Notes: a model not told the origin generated them from the sequence alone. DNA of 7,042 bases from Chryseobacterium sp. UBA6632 (GCA_002455915.1 DKLU01000232.1:1-7042), one strand, 5' to 3'. Positions 1 to 5,874 are shown, numbered from the stretch's first letter. Translations and numbers: made by a program.

Positions 1-615
1 AACGGAGCCGGAAAAACAACGCTTTTTAGTCTAATGCTCGATCTTATCCGGCCGACAACGGGTTTCGTAAGTGTTGATGGAATTAAAGTCAATGAATCTG
101 AAGCCTGGAAAAGTAAAGTTTCAGCTTTTATAGACGATACATTTTTGATAGGCTATCTTACGCCGGAAGAATATTTTTACTTTATCGGTGAGCTGAGAGG
201 TCAGAACAAAGCTTCGGTAGACGAATTTCTAAATCAGTTTCATGATCTTTTTAGTGGAGAAATTTTAAATTCAGGAAAATATATCCGTGATCTTTCAAAA
301 GGAAATCAGAAAAAAGTAGGGATTGTAGGCGCGATAATCGGAAATCCGGAAATTATAATTCTTGACGAACCTTTTGCCAATCTCGATCCTTCAACGCAAA
401 TTAAATTGAAGAATTTAATCAAAGAATTATCAAAACAGGAAGGCGTGACTTTCCTTATTTCAAGCCACGATCTTTCGCATACAACGGAAGTCTGTAACCG
501 AATTGTGGTGGTGAATAAAGGAAAATTGGTAAAAGACATCCAAACCAATCCGGAAACGTTGAAAGACTTAGAGCAATATTTTGCAGATCAGGTTTCATCA
601 CCGGCATTAAGTTAA
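1..615 (+). CDS. ABC transporter ATP-binding protein, 5'-truncated by window edge
   Basis: This is the nucleotide-binding subunit of an ABC transporter, expected to hydrolyse ATP on the cytoplasmic face of a membrane partner encoded outside the window. The frame is open from base 1 and starts within Walker A (NGAGKTTL), so roughly the first 30-40 residues are missing; an ATG at 34 is internal and not the start. 204 residues are visible. In order they show Walker A, a degenerate signature (LSKGNQKKV, about residues 99-107, instead of LSGGQ), Walker B with D-loop (IIILDEPFANLD) and the switch histidine in SSHD. The degenerate signature and short C-terminus fit the stand-alone ATPases of ABC-2 type exporters rather than fused peptidase-containing exporters (family knowledge). 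In flavobacteria such ATPases often sit beside an ABC-2-like permease, but none is visible here and the substrate is unknown. The gene ends at TAA 613-615, just before a terminator. Confidence 0.93.
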   Translation, partial: NGAGKTTLFSLMLDLIRPTTGFVSVDGIKVNESEAWKSKVSAFIDDTFLIGYLTPEEYFYFIGELRGQNKASVDEFLNQFHDLFSGEILNSGKYIRDLSKGNQKKVGIVGAIIGNPEIIILDEPFANLDPSTQIKLKNLIKELSKQEGVTFLISSHDLSHTTEVCNRIVVVNKGKLVKDIQTNPETLKDLEQYFADQVSSPALS

Positions 616-623
616 ATATAAAA

Positions 624-655
624 GGTCAGAGAAAATTCTCCGACCTCTCTTTTTT
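624..655. terminator. Bidirectional rho-independent terminator between ABC gene and small peptide gene
   Basis: GGTCAGAGAA (624-633) pairs with TTCTCCGACC (636-645) with a single A/C mismatch. On the plus strand it is followed by TCTCTTTTTT, which ends the ABC gene. Read on the minus strand, the same stem is followed by TTTTATATTT, so it can also end the convergent peptide gene whose stop lies about 40 bases away. The hairpin is seen directly; two-way function is inferred. Confidence 0.75.
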
Positions 656-683
656 GAAATCTTTTATCAACTATTTATACATT

Positions 684-878
684 TTAGCTCAATCCGCCGT
701 CGCACATATCTACAGGAATAAGACAGGCGGTTCCGTTACAGGGATTTCCACCCGGCGGAGGTGTAATACAGCAGGCATGGTAGCCATTCCATTGTACATG
801 GATTAGGTTTCCGGGGCAAGTGTGTCCTCCTAATACTTCTTTTAAATTTTGTCTCTTGATTTTCTTTAAATTTTTCAT
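684..878 (-). CDS. Small Cys-rich peptide with double-glycine leader (bacteriocin-like)
   Basis: The product is 64 residues. The first 18 are basic and polar and end in LKEVLGG (G17-G18), the classic form of a double-glycine leader cut by C39-type peptidases during export. The predicted core, residues 19-64, has six cysteines (21, 36, 37, 47, 52, 59), a CC pair, a proline-glycine stretch (PPPGGNP, residues 40-46) and an acidic GG-containing end. The opening MKNLKK and GG boundary match the short proteins that flavobacterial genomes, Chryseobacterium in particular, carry under names such as bacteriocin-like protein; this is recalled, not searched. No immunity, modification or C39 exporter gene is visible nearby. 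The ATG at 876-878 has only an A/T-rich leader, as is usual in this phylum. It may be a bacteriocin, a signal peptide precursor or another exported disulfide-rich peptide; the activity is unknown. Confidence 0.8.
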   Translation of the reverse strand: MKNLKKIKRQNLKEVLGGHTCPGNLIHVQWNGYHACCITPPPGGNPCNGTACLIPVDMCDGGLS

Positions 879-936
879 AGTAATTTGTTTTATAATGATT
901 TGTATTTATATCACTAATTTATGAAAAAAAATAATT

Positions 937-970
937 CGAAAATAGTTTTATTTAAAAAATTGTATTTCAA
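937..970 (-). promoter_or_regulatory. Weak candidate promoter for the double-glycine peptide gene
   Basis: On the minus strand TATTTTCG (944 to 937) resembles the Bacteroidota -7 box TAnnTTTG with one mismatch, and a TTG lies 23 bases upstream (970 to 968). This would give a leader of roughly 50 bases. The region is extremely AT-rich, so a chance match is quite possible. Confidence 0.3.
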
Positions 971-978
971 TTAATTAT

Positions 979-1012
979 AAAAAACAAAAACCTCAGATTT
1001 CTCTAAGGTTTT
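979..1012 (-). terminator. Rho-independent terminator of fumC
   Basis: AAAACCTCAGA (987-997) and TCTAAGGTTTT (1002-1012) form an 11-bp stem with one mismatch. Read on the minus strand, the stem is followed by a T-rich run (TTTTTGTTTTTTATAA). It lies about 90 bases downstream of the fumC stop, beyond another hairpin at 1028-1090, and on the fumC side of the peptide gene, so fumC transcription should end before that gene. Confidence 0.75.
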
Positions 1013-1027
1013 ATTCATTTATTTTCT

Positions 1028-1090
1028 CTGAAAAATTGGGGGCAGAAGTTGATATTTATATTCATCCCGCTTCTAGCCTCCATCTTTCAG
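1028..1090. repeat. Long imperfect inverted repeat downstream of fumC
   Basis: Two nested arm pairs face each other. CTGAAA (1028-1033) pairs with TTTCAG (1085-1090). GGGGGCAGAAG (1038-1048) pairs with CTTCTAGCCTCC (1070-1081) with one G/T wobble and a one-base bulge. The pairs are separated by a 4/3-base internal loop, and the end loop has about 21 bases. It starts nine bases beyond the fumC stop and lacks a T-run, so it is not itself a typical terminator. It may protect the mRNA 3' end or be one copy of a dispersed intergenic repeat; neither can be tested within the window. Confidence 0.55.
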
Positions 1091-1098
1091 CCATTACA

Positions 1099-2493
1099 TT
1101 ATTTCAAACTTCCCACCATGTCTTCAGGTTTTACCCACTCATCGAATTGTTCAGCAGTTAAAAGTCCAAGATTTACAGCTTCTTCTTTCAATGTTGTTCC
1201 ATTTTTGTGAGCTGTTTTTGCAATTTTTGCAGCATTTTCATAACCGATGTGGGTGTTCAAAGCAGTTACCAACATCAAAGATTTGTCAACCAGTTCTTTG
1301 ATTCTTTCATGATTTGGCTCAATTCCAACCGCACAATGATCATTGAATGAAATACATGCATCAGCAATCAACTGAGCAGATTGCAGGAAATTGTATGCCA
1401 TCACAGGTTTGAAAACATTCAGTTCGTAATTTCCTTGTGTTCCCGCGAAAGAAATAGTAGTGTCATTTCCTAAAACCTGAGCACAGACCATCGTCATTGC
1501 TTCATTTTGTGTAGGATTTACTTTTCCTGGCATAATCGAAGAACCTGGCTCGTTTTCAGGAATATGAATTTCCCCGATCCCTGAACGTGGACCAGAAGCC
1601 AATAATCTCACATCCTGAGCAATTTTGTATAATGAAACCGCCAATTGCTTTAAAGCGCCGTGAGATTCTACGATGGCGTCATGAGCAGCCAGAGCTTCAA
1701 ATTTATTTTCTGCGGTTACAAAAGGAAGATTCGTGAATTTTGCAATATATTCCGCAACTTTTACATCGTAACCTTGTGGAGTATTCAAGCCAGTTCCAAC
1801 CGCTGTTCCGCCCAACGCCAATTCTGAAAGGTGAGGTAAGGTGTTTTTTAAAGCTTTAATTCCATAATTCAATTGAGCAACATATCCTGAAAATTCCTGT
1901 CCTAAAGTCAGCGGAGTAGCATCCATCAAATGCGTTCTTCCGATTTTTACAATATCTTTAAATGCTTCTGATTTTTCTTTTAATATATCTCTCAATTTTT
2001 CAACCGCAGGAATCGTAGTTTCCACCACTTTTTTATACGCAGCGATGTGCATTGCGGTTGGATACGTATCATTGGAAGATTGGGACTTATTTACATCATC
2101 ATTTGGATGAACTTCGGTTTTGTCTCCAAGATTTCCTCCGGCATTTACGTGTGAACGATTGGCAATAACTTCATTTACGTTCATGTTTGATTGGGTTCCC
2201 GAACCGGTTTGCCAGATGACCAAAGGAAACTGATCGTTCAATTTTCCTTCTAAGATTTCATCACACACTTTTGCGATCATATCTCTTTTTTCAGCAGGAA
2301 GAACTCCCAAATCAGTGTTGGTGAATGCTGCCGCTTTTTTTAAATAGGCAAAAGCTTCAATAATTTCATGTGGCATAGAGCCTTCCGGACCAATTTTGAA
2401 ATTGTTTCTTGAACGTTCTGTTTGTGCTCCCCAAAACTTATCTGCAGGTACCTGCACTTCACCCATGGTGTCTTTTTCTATTCTGTAATTCAT
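1099..2493 (-). CDS. fumC: Class II fumarate hydratase (fumarase C)
   Basis: This enzyme catalyses reversible hydration of fumarate to L-malate in the TCA cycle, in the cytoplasm, as an iron-independent homotetramer (family knowledge). The protein has 464 residues, close to the E. coli length of 467, and is complete. Visible landmarks are the substrate-site segment [12 protein letters not shown] (97-108), HPNDDVN with H129 of the second anion site, [11 protein letters not shown] (139-149), the catalytic TH pair with H188, and the superfamily signature [10 protein letters not shown] (317-326) with the catalytic S318. Numbering coincides with E. coli FumC at these positions, which supports the ATG at 2491-2493. 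Related lyases (aspartase, argininosuccinate lyase) share the signature, but the overall sequence favours fumarase; aspartase is the nearest alternative. The leader has no Shine-Dalgarno. The gene diverges from a class I fumarase and is followed by a hairpin and a terminator, so it looks monocistronic. Confidence 0.97.
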   Translation of the reverse strand: MNYRIEKDTMGEVQVPADKFWGAQTERSRNNFKIGPEGSMPHEIIEAFAYLKKAAAFTNTDLGVLPAEKRDMIAKVCDEILEGKLNDQFPLVIWQTGSGTQSNMNVNEVIANRSHVNAGGNLGDKTEVHPNDDVNKSQSSNDTYPTAMHIAAYKKVVETTIPAVEKLRDILKEKSEAFKDIVKIGRTHLMDATPLTLGQEFSGYVAQLNYGIKALKNTLPHLSELALGGTAVGTGLNTPQGYDVKVAEYIAKFTNLPFVTAENKFEALAAHDAIVESHGALKQLAVSLYKIAQDVRLLASGPRSGIGEIHIPENEPGSSIMPGKVNPTQNEAMTMVCAQVLGNDTTISFAGTQGNYELNVFKPVMAYNFLQSAQLIADACISFNDHCAVGIEPNHERIKELVDKSLMLVTALNTHIGYENAAKIAKTAHKNGTTLKEEAVNLGLLTAEQFDEWVKPEDMVGSLK

Positions 2494-2516
2494 CGTGAAA
2501 TTTATTTTAAAGATTT

Positions 2517-2550
2517 AGGCTAAGTTTAAGTGGAATTTTAACCTTAGCCT
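2517..2550 (-). promoter_or_regulatory. Hairpin in the fumC 5' leader
   Basis: AGGCTAAGTTTAA (2517-2529) and its partner (2538-2550) form a 13-bp stem with one T/C mismatch and an 8-base loop. It lies 24-57 bases upstream of the fumC ATG. If transcription starts about seven bases past the candidate -7 box at 2558-2565, the RNA would begin almost exactly at the base of this stem. It could stabilise the transcript, modulate translation, or act as a DNA operator. Confidence 0.5.
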
Positions 2551-2557
2551 CAATTGT

Positions 2558-2588
2558 TAAAGTTACTCAATAATGAAAACTCTCGCAA
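2558..2588 (-). promoter_or_regulatory. Candidate fumC promoter
   Basis: On the minus strand TTG (2588 to 2586) is followed after 20 bases by TAACTTTA (2565 to 2558). This matches TTG-N17-23-TAnnTTTG except for the final G. The predicted start is near 2551, giving a leader of about 58 bases. The -33 part touches the 19-bp palindrome at 2588-2606. Confidence 0.45.
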
Positions 2589-2606
2589 TTTATAATCATT
2601 ATAAAT
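2588..2606. promoter_or_regulatory. Perfect 19-bp palindrome, candidate operator between the two fumarase genes
   Basis: ATTTATAATCATTATAAAT has two perfect 9-base half sites around a central C. It overlaps the -33 element of the candidate fumC promoter and lies about 20 bases upstream of the -33 element of the class I fumarase promoter, a good position for one dimeric regulator to touch both. The AT-rich composition makes a chance palindrome possible, and no cognate regulator is identified. Confidence 0.4.
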
Positions 2607-2626
2607 ATCAATCTAAATCACTGATT

Positions 2627-2660
2627 TTGCTCATGTTTTTTTGCGTAAGCCGTATTTTTG
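2627..2660 (+). promoter_or_regulatory. Promoter of the class I fumarase gene
   Basis: TTG (2627-2629, within TTTTG) is followed after 23 bases by TATTTTTG (2653-2660), an exact match to the Bacteroidota -7 box TAnnTTTG. Transcription would start near 2665-2667, 16-18 bases before the ATG at 2683. This fixes the start codon, because the in-frame TTG at 2641 lies upstream of the predicted transcript. Confidence 0.75.
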
Positions 2661-2682
2661 CATCGAAAAAATTAAAAGTAGA

Positions 2683-4290
2683 ATGGAATTTAGATATCAG
2701 GATCCGTATCCGATCACGAAAGATGATACGGTGTATAAGAAATTGACTTCAGAGTATGTGAAAGTTGAAAAATTGGGAGACAGAGAAATTTTAACCGTAG
2801 ATCCGAAAGGTCTTGAACTTCTTGCAGAAGAGGCGATGGCGGATGTTTCTTTTATGCTTCGTTCTTCGCACCTTGAAAGTTTGAGAAGAATTATCGACGA
2901 TCCTGAAGCGACAGATAACGACAGATTCGTTGCTTATAATTTATTGCAAAATGCTGCAGTGGCTGCGGAAGGCGCTTTACCTTCTTGCCAAGATACGGGA
3001 ACAGCGATTGTGATGGGGAAAAAAGGTGAAAATGTTTACACAGGCGTTGATGACGGTGAATATTTAAGCAAAGGAATTTTTAATACTTACCAAAAAAGAA
3101 ATTTAAGATATTCTCAGGTGGTTCCTTTAACAATGTTTGATGAGAAAAATTCTGGATCTAATCTTCCGGCACAGATTGATATTTATGCTAAAAAAGGAGA
3201 TTATTACGAGTTTTTATTTTTAACAAAAGGTGGAGGTTCTGCTAACAAAACTTTCCTTTATCAAAAAACTAAATCTTTACTGAACGAAAAATCTCTTGAA
3301 GAATTCATCAAAGAGAAAATTTCAGATTTGGGAACAGCTGCTTGTCCGCCTTACCACTTAGCTTTGGTTATTGGTGGAACTTCTGCGGAAGCGAATTTGG
3401 CTGCAGTGAAAAAAGCATCTGCAAAATATTACGATAATCTTCCGACTGAAGGAAATGAGGCTGGACAGGCTTTCAGAGACTTGGAATGGGAAGCAAAAGT
3501 TCAGAAAATTTGCCAAGAAAGTGCAATTGGAGCTCAGTTTGGTGGAAAATATTTAACACACGATGTTAGAGTAATCAGACTTCCTCGTCACGCAGCTTCT
3601 TGTCCGGTTGGAATGGGAGTTTCTTGTTCAGCAGACAGAAATATTAAAGGGAAAATTACCAAAGAAGGTATTTTCTTGGAGCAATTAGAGCAAGATCCGA
3701 AAAGGTTTTTACCTGCAACTCCGCCACATTTAGAGGAAGCGGTTGAAATTAATCTGAATCAGCCTATGTCTGAAATTTTAGCAGAGCTTTCAAAATATCC
3801 AATCAAAACAAGATTAAAATTAAACGGAACTTTGATCGTTGCAAGAGATATTGCTCACGCAAAAATCAAAGAATTATTGGACGCTGGACAACCAATGCCG
3901 GAATATTTTAAAAATCACCCAATTTATTACGCGGGACCTGCAAAAACCCCGGAAGGAATGGCTTCAGGAAGTTTTGGTCCTACAACGGCGGGAAGAATGG
4001 ATGTGTATGTTGACGAATTCCAAAGCCACGGCGGAAGTATGGTGATGTTGGCAAAAGGAAACAGAACAGCAGACGTTACAAACGCGTGTAACAAATATGG
4101 TGGTTTCTATATTGGTTCAATCGGAGGCCCTGCTGCAATTTTGGCAAAAGATAATATTGTGTCTGTTGAGGTAGTCGATTTCCCTGAATTAGGAATGGAA
4201 GCTGTAAGAAAAATCGAGGTGAAAGATTTCCCTACATTCATCATTACTGATGATAAAGGAAATGATTTCTTTGCCAATCTTGCGCATTAA
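2683..4290 (+). CDS. fumA: Class I fumarate hydratase (iron-sulfur, FumA/FumB type)
   Basis: This enzyme performs the same fumarate-malate hydration as FumC but with an oxygen-sensitive [4Fe-4S] cluster (family knowledge). From the ATG at 2683 the protein has 535 residues, beginning [11 protein letters not shown]. coli FumA has 548. Three cysteines sit where the family's cluster ligands lie: C102 in [11 protein letters not shown]221 in TAACPPYH, and C307 in AASCPVGMG. The C-terminal domain contains [14 protein letters not shown] (about 381-394) and [15 protein letters not shown], matching the beta-subunit half of two-subunit fumarases, so this is the fused one-chain form. The frame is open back to a TTG at 2641, but the exact-match promoter at 2653-2660 lies inside that extension, so ATG 2683 with its A-rich leader is chosen. 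L-tartrate dehydratase is a relative, but its subunits are separate and shorter. fumA is used as a class label; fumA and fumB cannot be told apart here. Confidence 0.95.
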   Translation: MEFRYQDPYPITKDDTVYKKLTSEYVKVEKLGDREILTVDPKGLELLAEEAMADVSFMLRSSHLESLRRIIDDPEATDNDRFVAYNLLQNAAVAAEGALPSCQDTGTAIVMGKKGENVYTGVDDGEYLSKGIFNTYQKRNLRYSQVVPLTMFDEKNSGSNLPAQIDIYAKKGDYYEFLFLTKGGGSANKTFLYQKTKSLLNEKSLEEFIKEKISDLGTAACPPYHLALVIGGTSAEANLAAVKKASAKYYDNLPTEGNEAGQAFRDLEWEAKVQKICQESAIGAQFGGKYLTHDVRVIRLPRHAASCPVGMGVSCSADRNIKGKITKEGIFLEQLEQDPKRFLPATPPHLEEAVEINLNQPMSEILAELSKYPIKTRLKLNGTLIVARDIAHAKIKELLDAGQPMPEYFKNHPIYYAGPAKTPEGMASGSFGPTTAGRMDVYVDEFQSHGGSMVMLAKGNRTADVTNACNKYGGFYIGSIGGPAAILAKDNIVSVEVVDFPELGMEAVRKIEVKDFPTFIITDDKGNDFFANLAH

Positions 4291-4297
4291 GACAGAT

Positions 4298-4362
4298 AGA
4301 TAATAGACGAATAGAAAATAGATAAAAGAGTGAGTAATCTATCATCTATCCGTCTATCATCT
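4298..4362. repeat. Imperfect inverted repeat built from GATAG/CTATC units
   Basis: A 21-base arm at 4303-4323 pairs with 4337-4357 with three mismatches. After one further mismatch the pairing continues for four more bases (4298-4301 with 4359-4362). Both arms consist of short variants of ATAGA(C/T). The element starts eight bases after the class I fumarase stop and is followed by CTTTTAGTCTTTT, so it could be a weak terminator or 3' stabiliser. The degenerate unit composition also looks like a copy of an intergenic dispersed repeat. It encodes no credible protein. Confidence 0.6.
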
Positions 4363-4395
4363 TTTAGTCTTTTAATTAAAATCAAAATAAATAAC

Positions 4396-4443
4396 AAAAT
4401 AGGGCTTGTATGTTTTGTGTAAAACAATAAAAAGCCTTATTTT
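4396..4443 (+). terminator. Composite stem-loop, probable fumarase terminator overlapping the next promoter
   Basis: AAAATAGGGCTT (4396-4407) pairs with AAGCCTTATTTT (4432-4443) over 12 bp with a single G/T wobble. The loop holds a second perfect hairpin, TGTTTT-GTGT-AAAACA (4411-4426). The A-rich left arm and T-rich right arm give the form of a rho-independent terminator for the upstream gene. The right arm overlaps the -7 box of the next gene and the inner hairpin overlaps its -33 box. Confidence 0.6.
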
Positions 4444-4445
4444 TG
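4415..4445 (+). promoter_or_regulatory. Promoter of the His-tailed membrane protein gene
   Basis: TTG (4415-4417, within TTTTG) is followed after 20 bases by TATTTTTG (4438-4445), an exact TAnnTTTG box. The predicted start, near 4451, leaves a leader of only about 12 bases before the ATG at 4463. The promoter is embedded in the stem-loop at 4396-4443. Confidence 0.75.
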
Positions 4446-4462
4446 CCTAAAATCTTTAAAGA

Positions 4463-4759
4463 ATGATAACGATTTTATCAGCATTTTGGCCGTTTTACCA
4501 GTTCCTTTGGACGATTTTCTTCGTAACAATGTTCCTAGTAGGATTCTGGTGTATTTTCATGTTCTTCGGATTGGTAATTCCTATGTGGTTGACTGAAGGT
4601 TTAAAAGAGTATTTCGGTAAAGTAAAACCTTTCGATCCGGAAGATATCAGAAGCAAATTGCTTACAGAACAAGAAGGTGTTGAGGTAATCTTCAACGAGC
4701 CTAAAGGTCACGGGCCTTTTATTCATGACCACGGTCACGATAGTCACGGACATCATTAA
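4463..4759 (+). CDS. Small membrane protein with His-rich C-terminal tail, function unknown
   Basis: The product has 98 residues and I cannot assign a function. Residues 4-42 are strongly hydrophobic and aromatic (many F and W), long enough for two closely spaced membrane helices or one long one. There is no lipobox or signal-peptidase site. A short charged region (about 44-81, with KPFDPEDI) follows. The tail, residues 82-98, has seven histidines (83, 88, 90, 92, 95, 97, 98) with aspartates and glycines in an HDHGHDSHGHH run, a composition that suggests binding of zinc, nickel, copper or cobalt. It has its own promoter and a strong terminator, so it looks monocistronic. I believe similar short proteins occur in flavobacteria, but this is unverified. 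Possible roles include metal handling at the membrane or an accessory subunit of a membrane complex; neither is shown by the sequence. Confidence 0.85.
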   Translation: MITILSAFWPFYQFLWTIFFVTMFLVGFWCIFMFFGLVIPMWLTEGLKEYFGKVKPFDPEDIRSKLLTEQEGVEVIFNEPKGHGPFIHDHGHDSHGHH

Positions 4760-4823
4760 TTGATAGTCATTGCTTTCTCACATGAATTCCGAGGAAGTAA
4801 TATCAAAGCAAAACAACATATAC

Positions 4824-4861
4824 AAAACCACTTAATTTTTTTAAGTGGTTTTCTTTTTTTT
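4824..4861. terminator. Strong rho-independent terminator between convergent genes
   Basis: AAAACCACTTAA (4824-4835) and TTAAGTGGTTTT (4841-4852) are perfectly complementary over 12 bp with a five-T loop. A C and eight T follow on the plus strand (4854-4861). The T-run overlaps the stop codon (4860-4862) of the convergent regulator gene. On the minus strand only a short TTTT follows the stem, so termination should be stronger for the plus-strand gene. Confidence 0.9.
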
Positions 4862-5726
4862 AATTCGTTCGAAGCTTTTCAGGCGAAACTCCAAACTTCT
4901 TTTTGAAGGCTCTTGTGAAATTCTGAACGTATTCATATCCGCATTCAATAGCAATTTCTTTAATCATCATATCTTTGTTGATGATCAGTTTTTTAGCTTT
5001 TAGCATTCGCAATTCAGAAATATAATCGGTGACAGTCACCTGATATTGTGCCTTGAATTCTTTTCTGATTTTATTCTGATTCATCCCAATCAGCTTTCCG
5101 ATTTCCTCAGCTTTAATATTTTTATGATAATTTTCATCGATGAATTTTTTGATGATAGAAGATGTTTTTGGGGTGTTATCGATTACATTTTTACTATTAA
5201 ATTGCTCAAAAATCAAAATAAGAAGCTTGATGATTTTGGCTTCCACAAACAATTTCTGCATCACACCTTTTTTTGAATAGCTGATGATCTCTTTCAAAAT
5301 CATGTGCATTTCTACCGTCATATCCGGTGGTGTTTCTTTATGGAGGAAGATGAAATTATTCTTAATCATACTCTCCAAGATTTCCGCGTTTTCTCTATTG
5401 GCTTCCGGATTAATGAGATTGAATATATAATTATAATTAATTTGAATCTGCAAATATTTTAAGCTATCCTGATTTTCCGTCCAAAGTTCTGCCGAGCTGT
5501 CTAATGAAGAGTAATGAAGAATGTACTGGTTCTTCTTAAAAAGAAAATTAGAACCGCAGTCATTGGCTTCCAGATGAATATTATTACTCAGTAAAAAAAG
5601 AAGATTGAAGCTCGATTTTCCTTCAATAAAATTCGATTTCAAATAATGTTCCGCATACGAATCTTCATGCAGTACTATTTGTATATCATCGGACTGGAAT
5701 ATAGATCCGTTCTTAGTTTGCTTCAT
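4860..5726 (-). CDS. AraC-family transcriptional regulator
   Basis: This is a 288-residue DNA-binding regulator. The C-terminal 100 residues form an AraC/XylS domain with two helix-turn-helix units: about 205-225 (AEEIGKLIGMNQNKIRKEFK) and about 255-276, followed by the family hallmark FKKKFGVSPEKLR (274-286). The sequence IKEIAIECGYEYVQNFTRAF is close to the family consensus. The N-terminal 180 residues, presumably a sensing or dimerisation domain, show no cupin motif I can recognise and no signal peptide or membrane segment, so the protein is likely soluble and cytoplasmic. The ligand is unknown. The gene diverges from a secreted propeller-like protein across a 148-base gap with a palindromic promoter region, which makes that gene (and autoregulation) the first candidate target; this is inference. 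The ATG at 5724-5726 has no Shine-Dalgarno, as usual here. No convincing promoter of its own is seen apart from the palindrome's minus-strand TAATTTTG box. Confidence 0.94.
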   Translation of the reverse strand: MKQTKNGSIFQSDDIQIVLHEDSYAEHYLKSNFIEGKSSFNLLFLLSNNIHLEANDCGSNFLFKKNQYILHYSSLDSSAELWTENQDSLKYLQIQINYNYIFNLINPEANRENAEILESMIKNNFIFLHKETPPDMTVEMHMILKEIISYSKKGVMQKLFVEAKIIKLLILIFEQFNSKNVIDNTPKTSSIIKKFIDENYHKNIKAEEIGKLIGMNQNKIRKEFKAQYQVTVTDYISELRMLKAKKLIINKDMMIKEIAIECGYEYVQNFTRAFKKKFGVSPEKLRTN

Positions 5727-5801
5727 ACGATGCGCAGTTTTTGTGGTACATTTTAAAATAAAAGCTTCACATAGGATAACAAAAAGTTCGGAAATGATAA
5801 C

Positions 5802-5829
5802 TTGAGGTTAATAATGAGAAGTAATTTTG
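5802..5829 (+). promoter_or_regulatory. Promoter of the secreted propeller-like protein gene
   Basis: TTG (5802-5804) is followed after 17 bases by TAATTTTG (5822-5829), an exact TAnnTTTG match at the short end of the accepted spacing. Transcription would start near 5835, giving a leader of about 40 bases before the ATG at 5875. The -7 box is the left half of the palindrome at 5822-5839. Confidence 0.7.
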
Positions 5830-5839
5830 CGCAAAATTA
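5822..5839. promoter_or_regulatory. Perfect 18-bp palindrome over the -7 box and start site
   Basis: TAATTTTGCGCAAAATTA is identical on both strands. Each half is a TAnnTTTG box, so a -7 element faces both the secreted-protein gene and the AraC-type regulator gene. On the minus side no TTG lies at the expected -33 distance, so that promoter would be weak or activator-dependent. The site could equally be an operator placed over the transcription start. Confidence 0.5.
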
Positions 5840-5874
5840 AATATAATTTAGAATAAATAAAAATAATATTGATT

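Noticed and set aside
306..548. 80-residue minus-strand frame opposite the ABC ATPase
   Set aside because: It is antisense to the Walker B and signature regions and has no independent support.
1..878. ABC ATPase as the dedicated exporter of the neighbouring double-glycine peptide
   Set aside because: The two genes are convergent, not in an operon, and share a terminator. The ATPase has a degenerate LSKGNQKKV signature typical of stand-alone ABC-2 ATPases, not of peptidase-fused peptide exporters.
2641..2682. N-terminal extension of the class I fumarase from a TTG codon
   Set aside because: An exact-match promoter lies inside it, and the downstream ATG gives a family-like N-terminus and length.
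3839..4045. 68-residue plus-strand frame inside the class I fumarase gene
   Set aside because: It lies in another frame of a well-conserved enzyme, and its composition shows no domain; a shadow frame.
4291..4375. CRISPR-like or simple tandem repeat array in the GATAG region
   Set aside because: There are no regular spacers and no constant unit length; the order is better explained by one imperfect inverted repeat.
4495..4695. 66-residue minus-strand frame opposite the His-tailed membrane protein
   Set aside because: The plus-strand gene has an exact-match promoter, a membrane segment and a terminator; the antisense frame has none of these.
5046..5276. 76-residue plus-strand frame opposite the AraC-type regulator
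   Set aside because: It is antisense to the helix-turn-helix domain, and its Phe/Ile-rich composition is what the complement of a Lys/Asn/Glu-rich gene gives.
5740..5788. Alternative regulator promoter on the minus strand, TTG-N19-TATTTTAA
   Set aside because: The -7 box has two mismatches in its fixed positions and the region is AT-rich, too weak to list as a feature.
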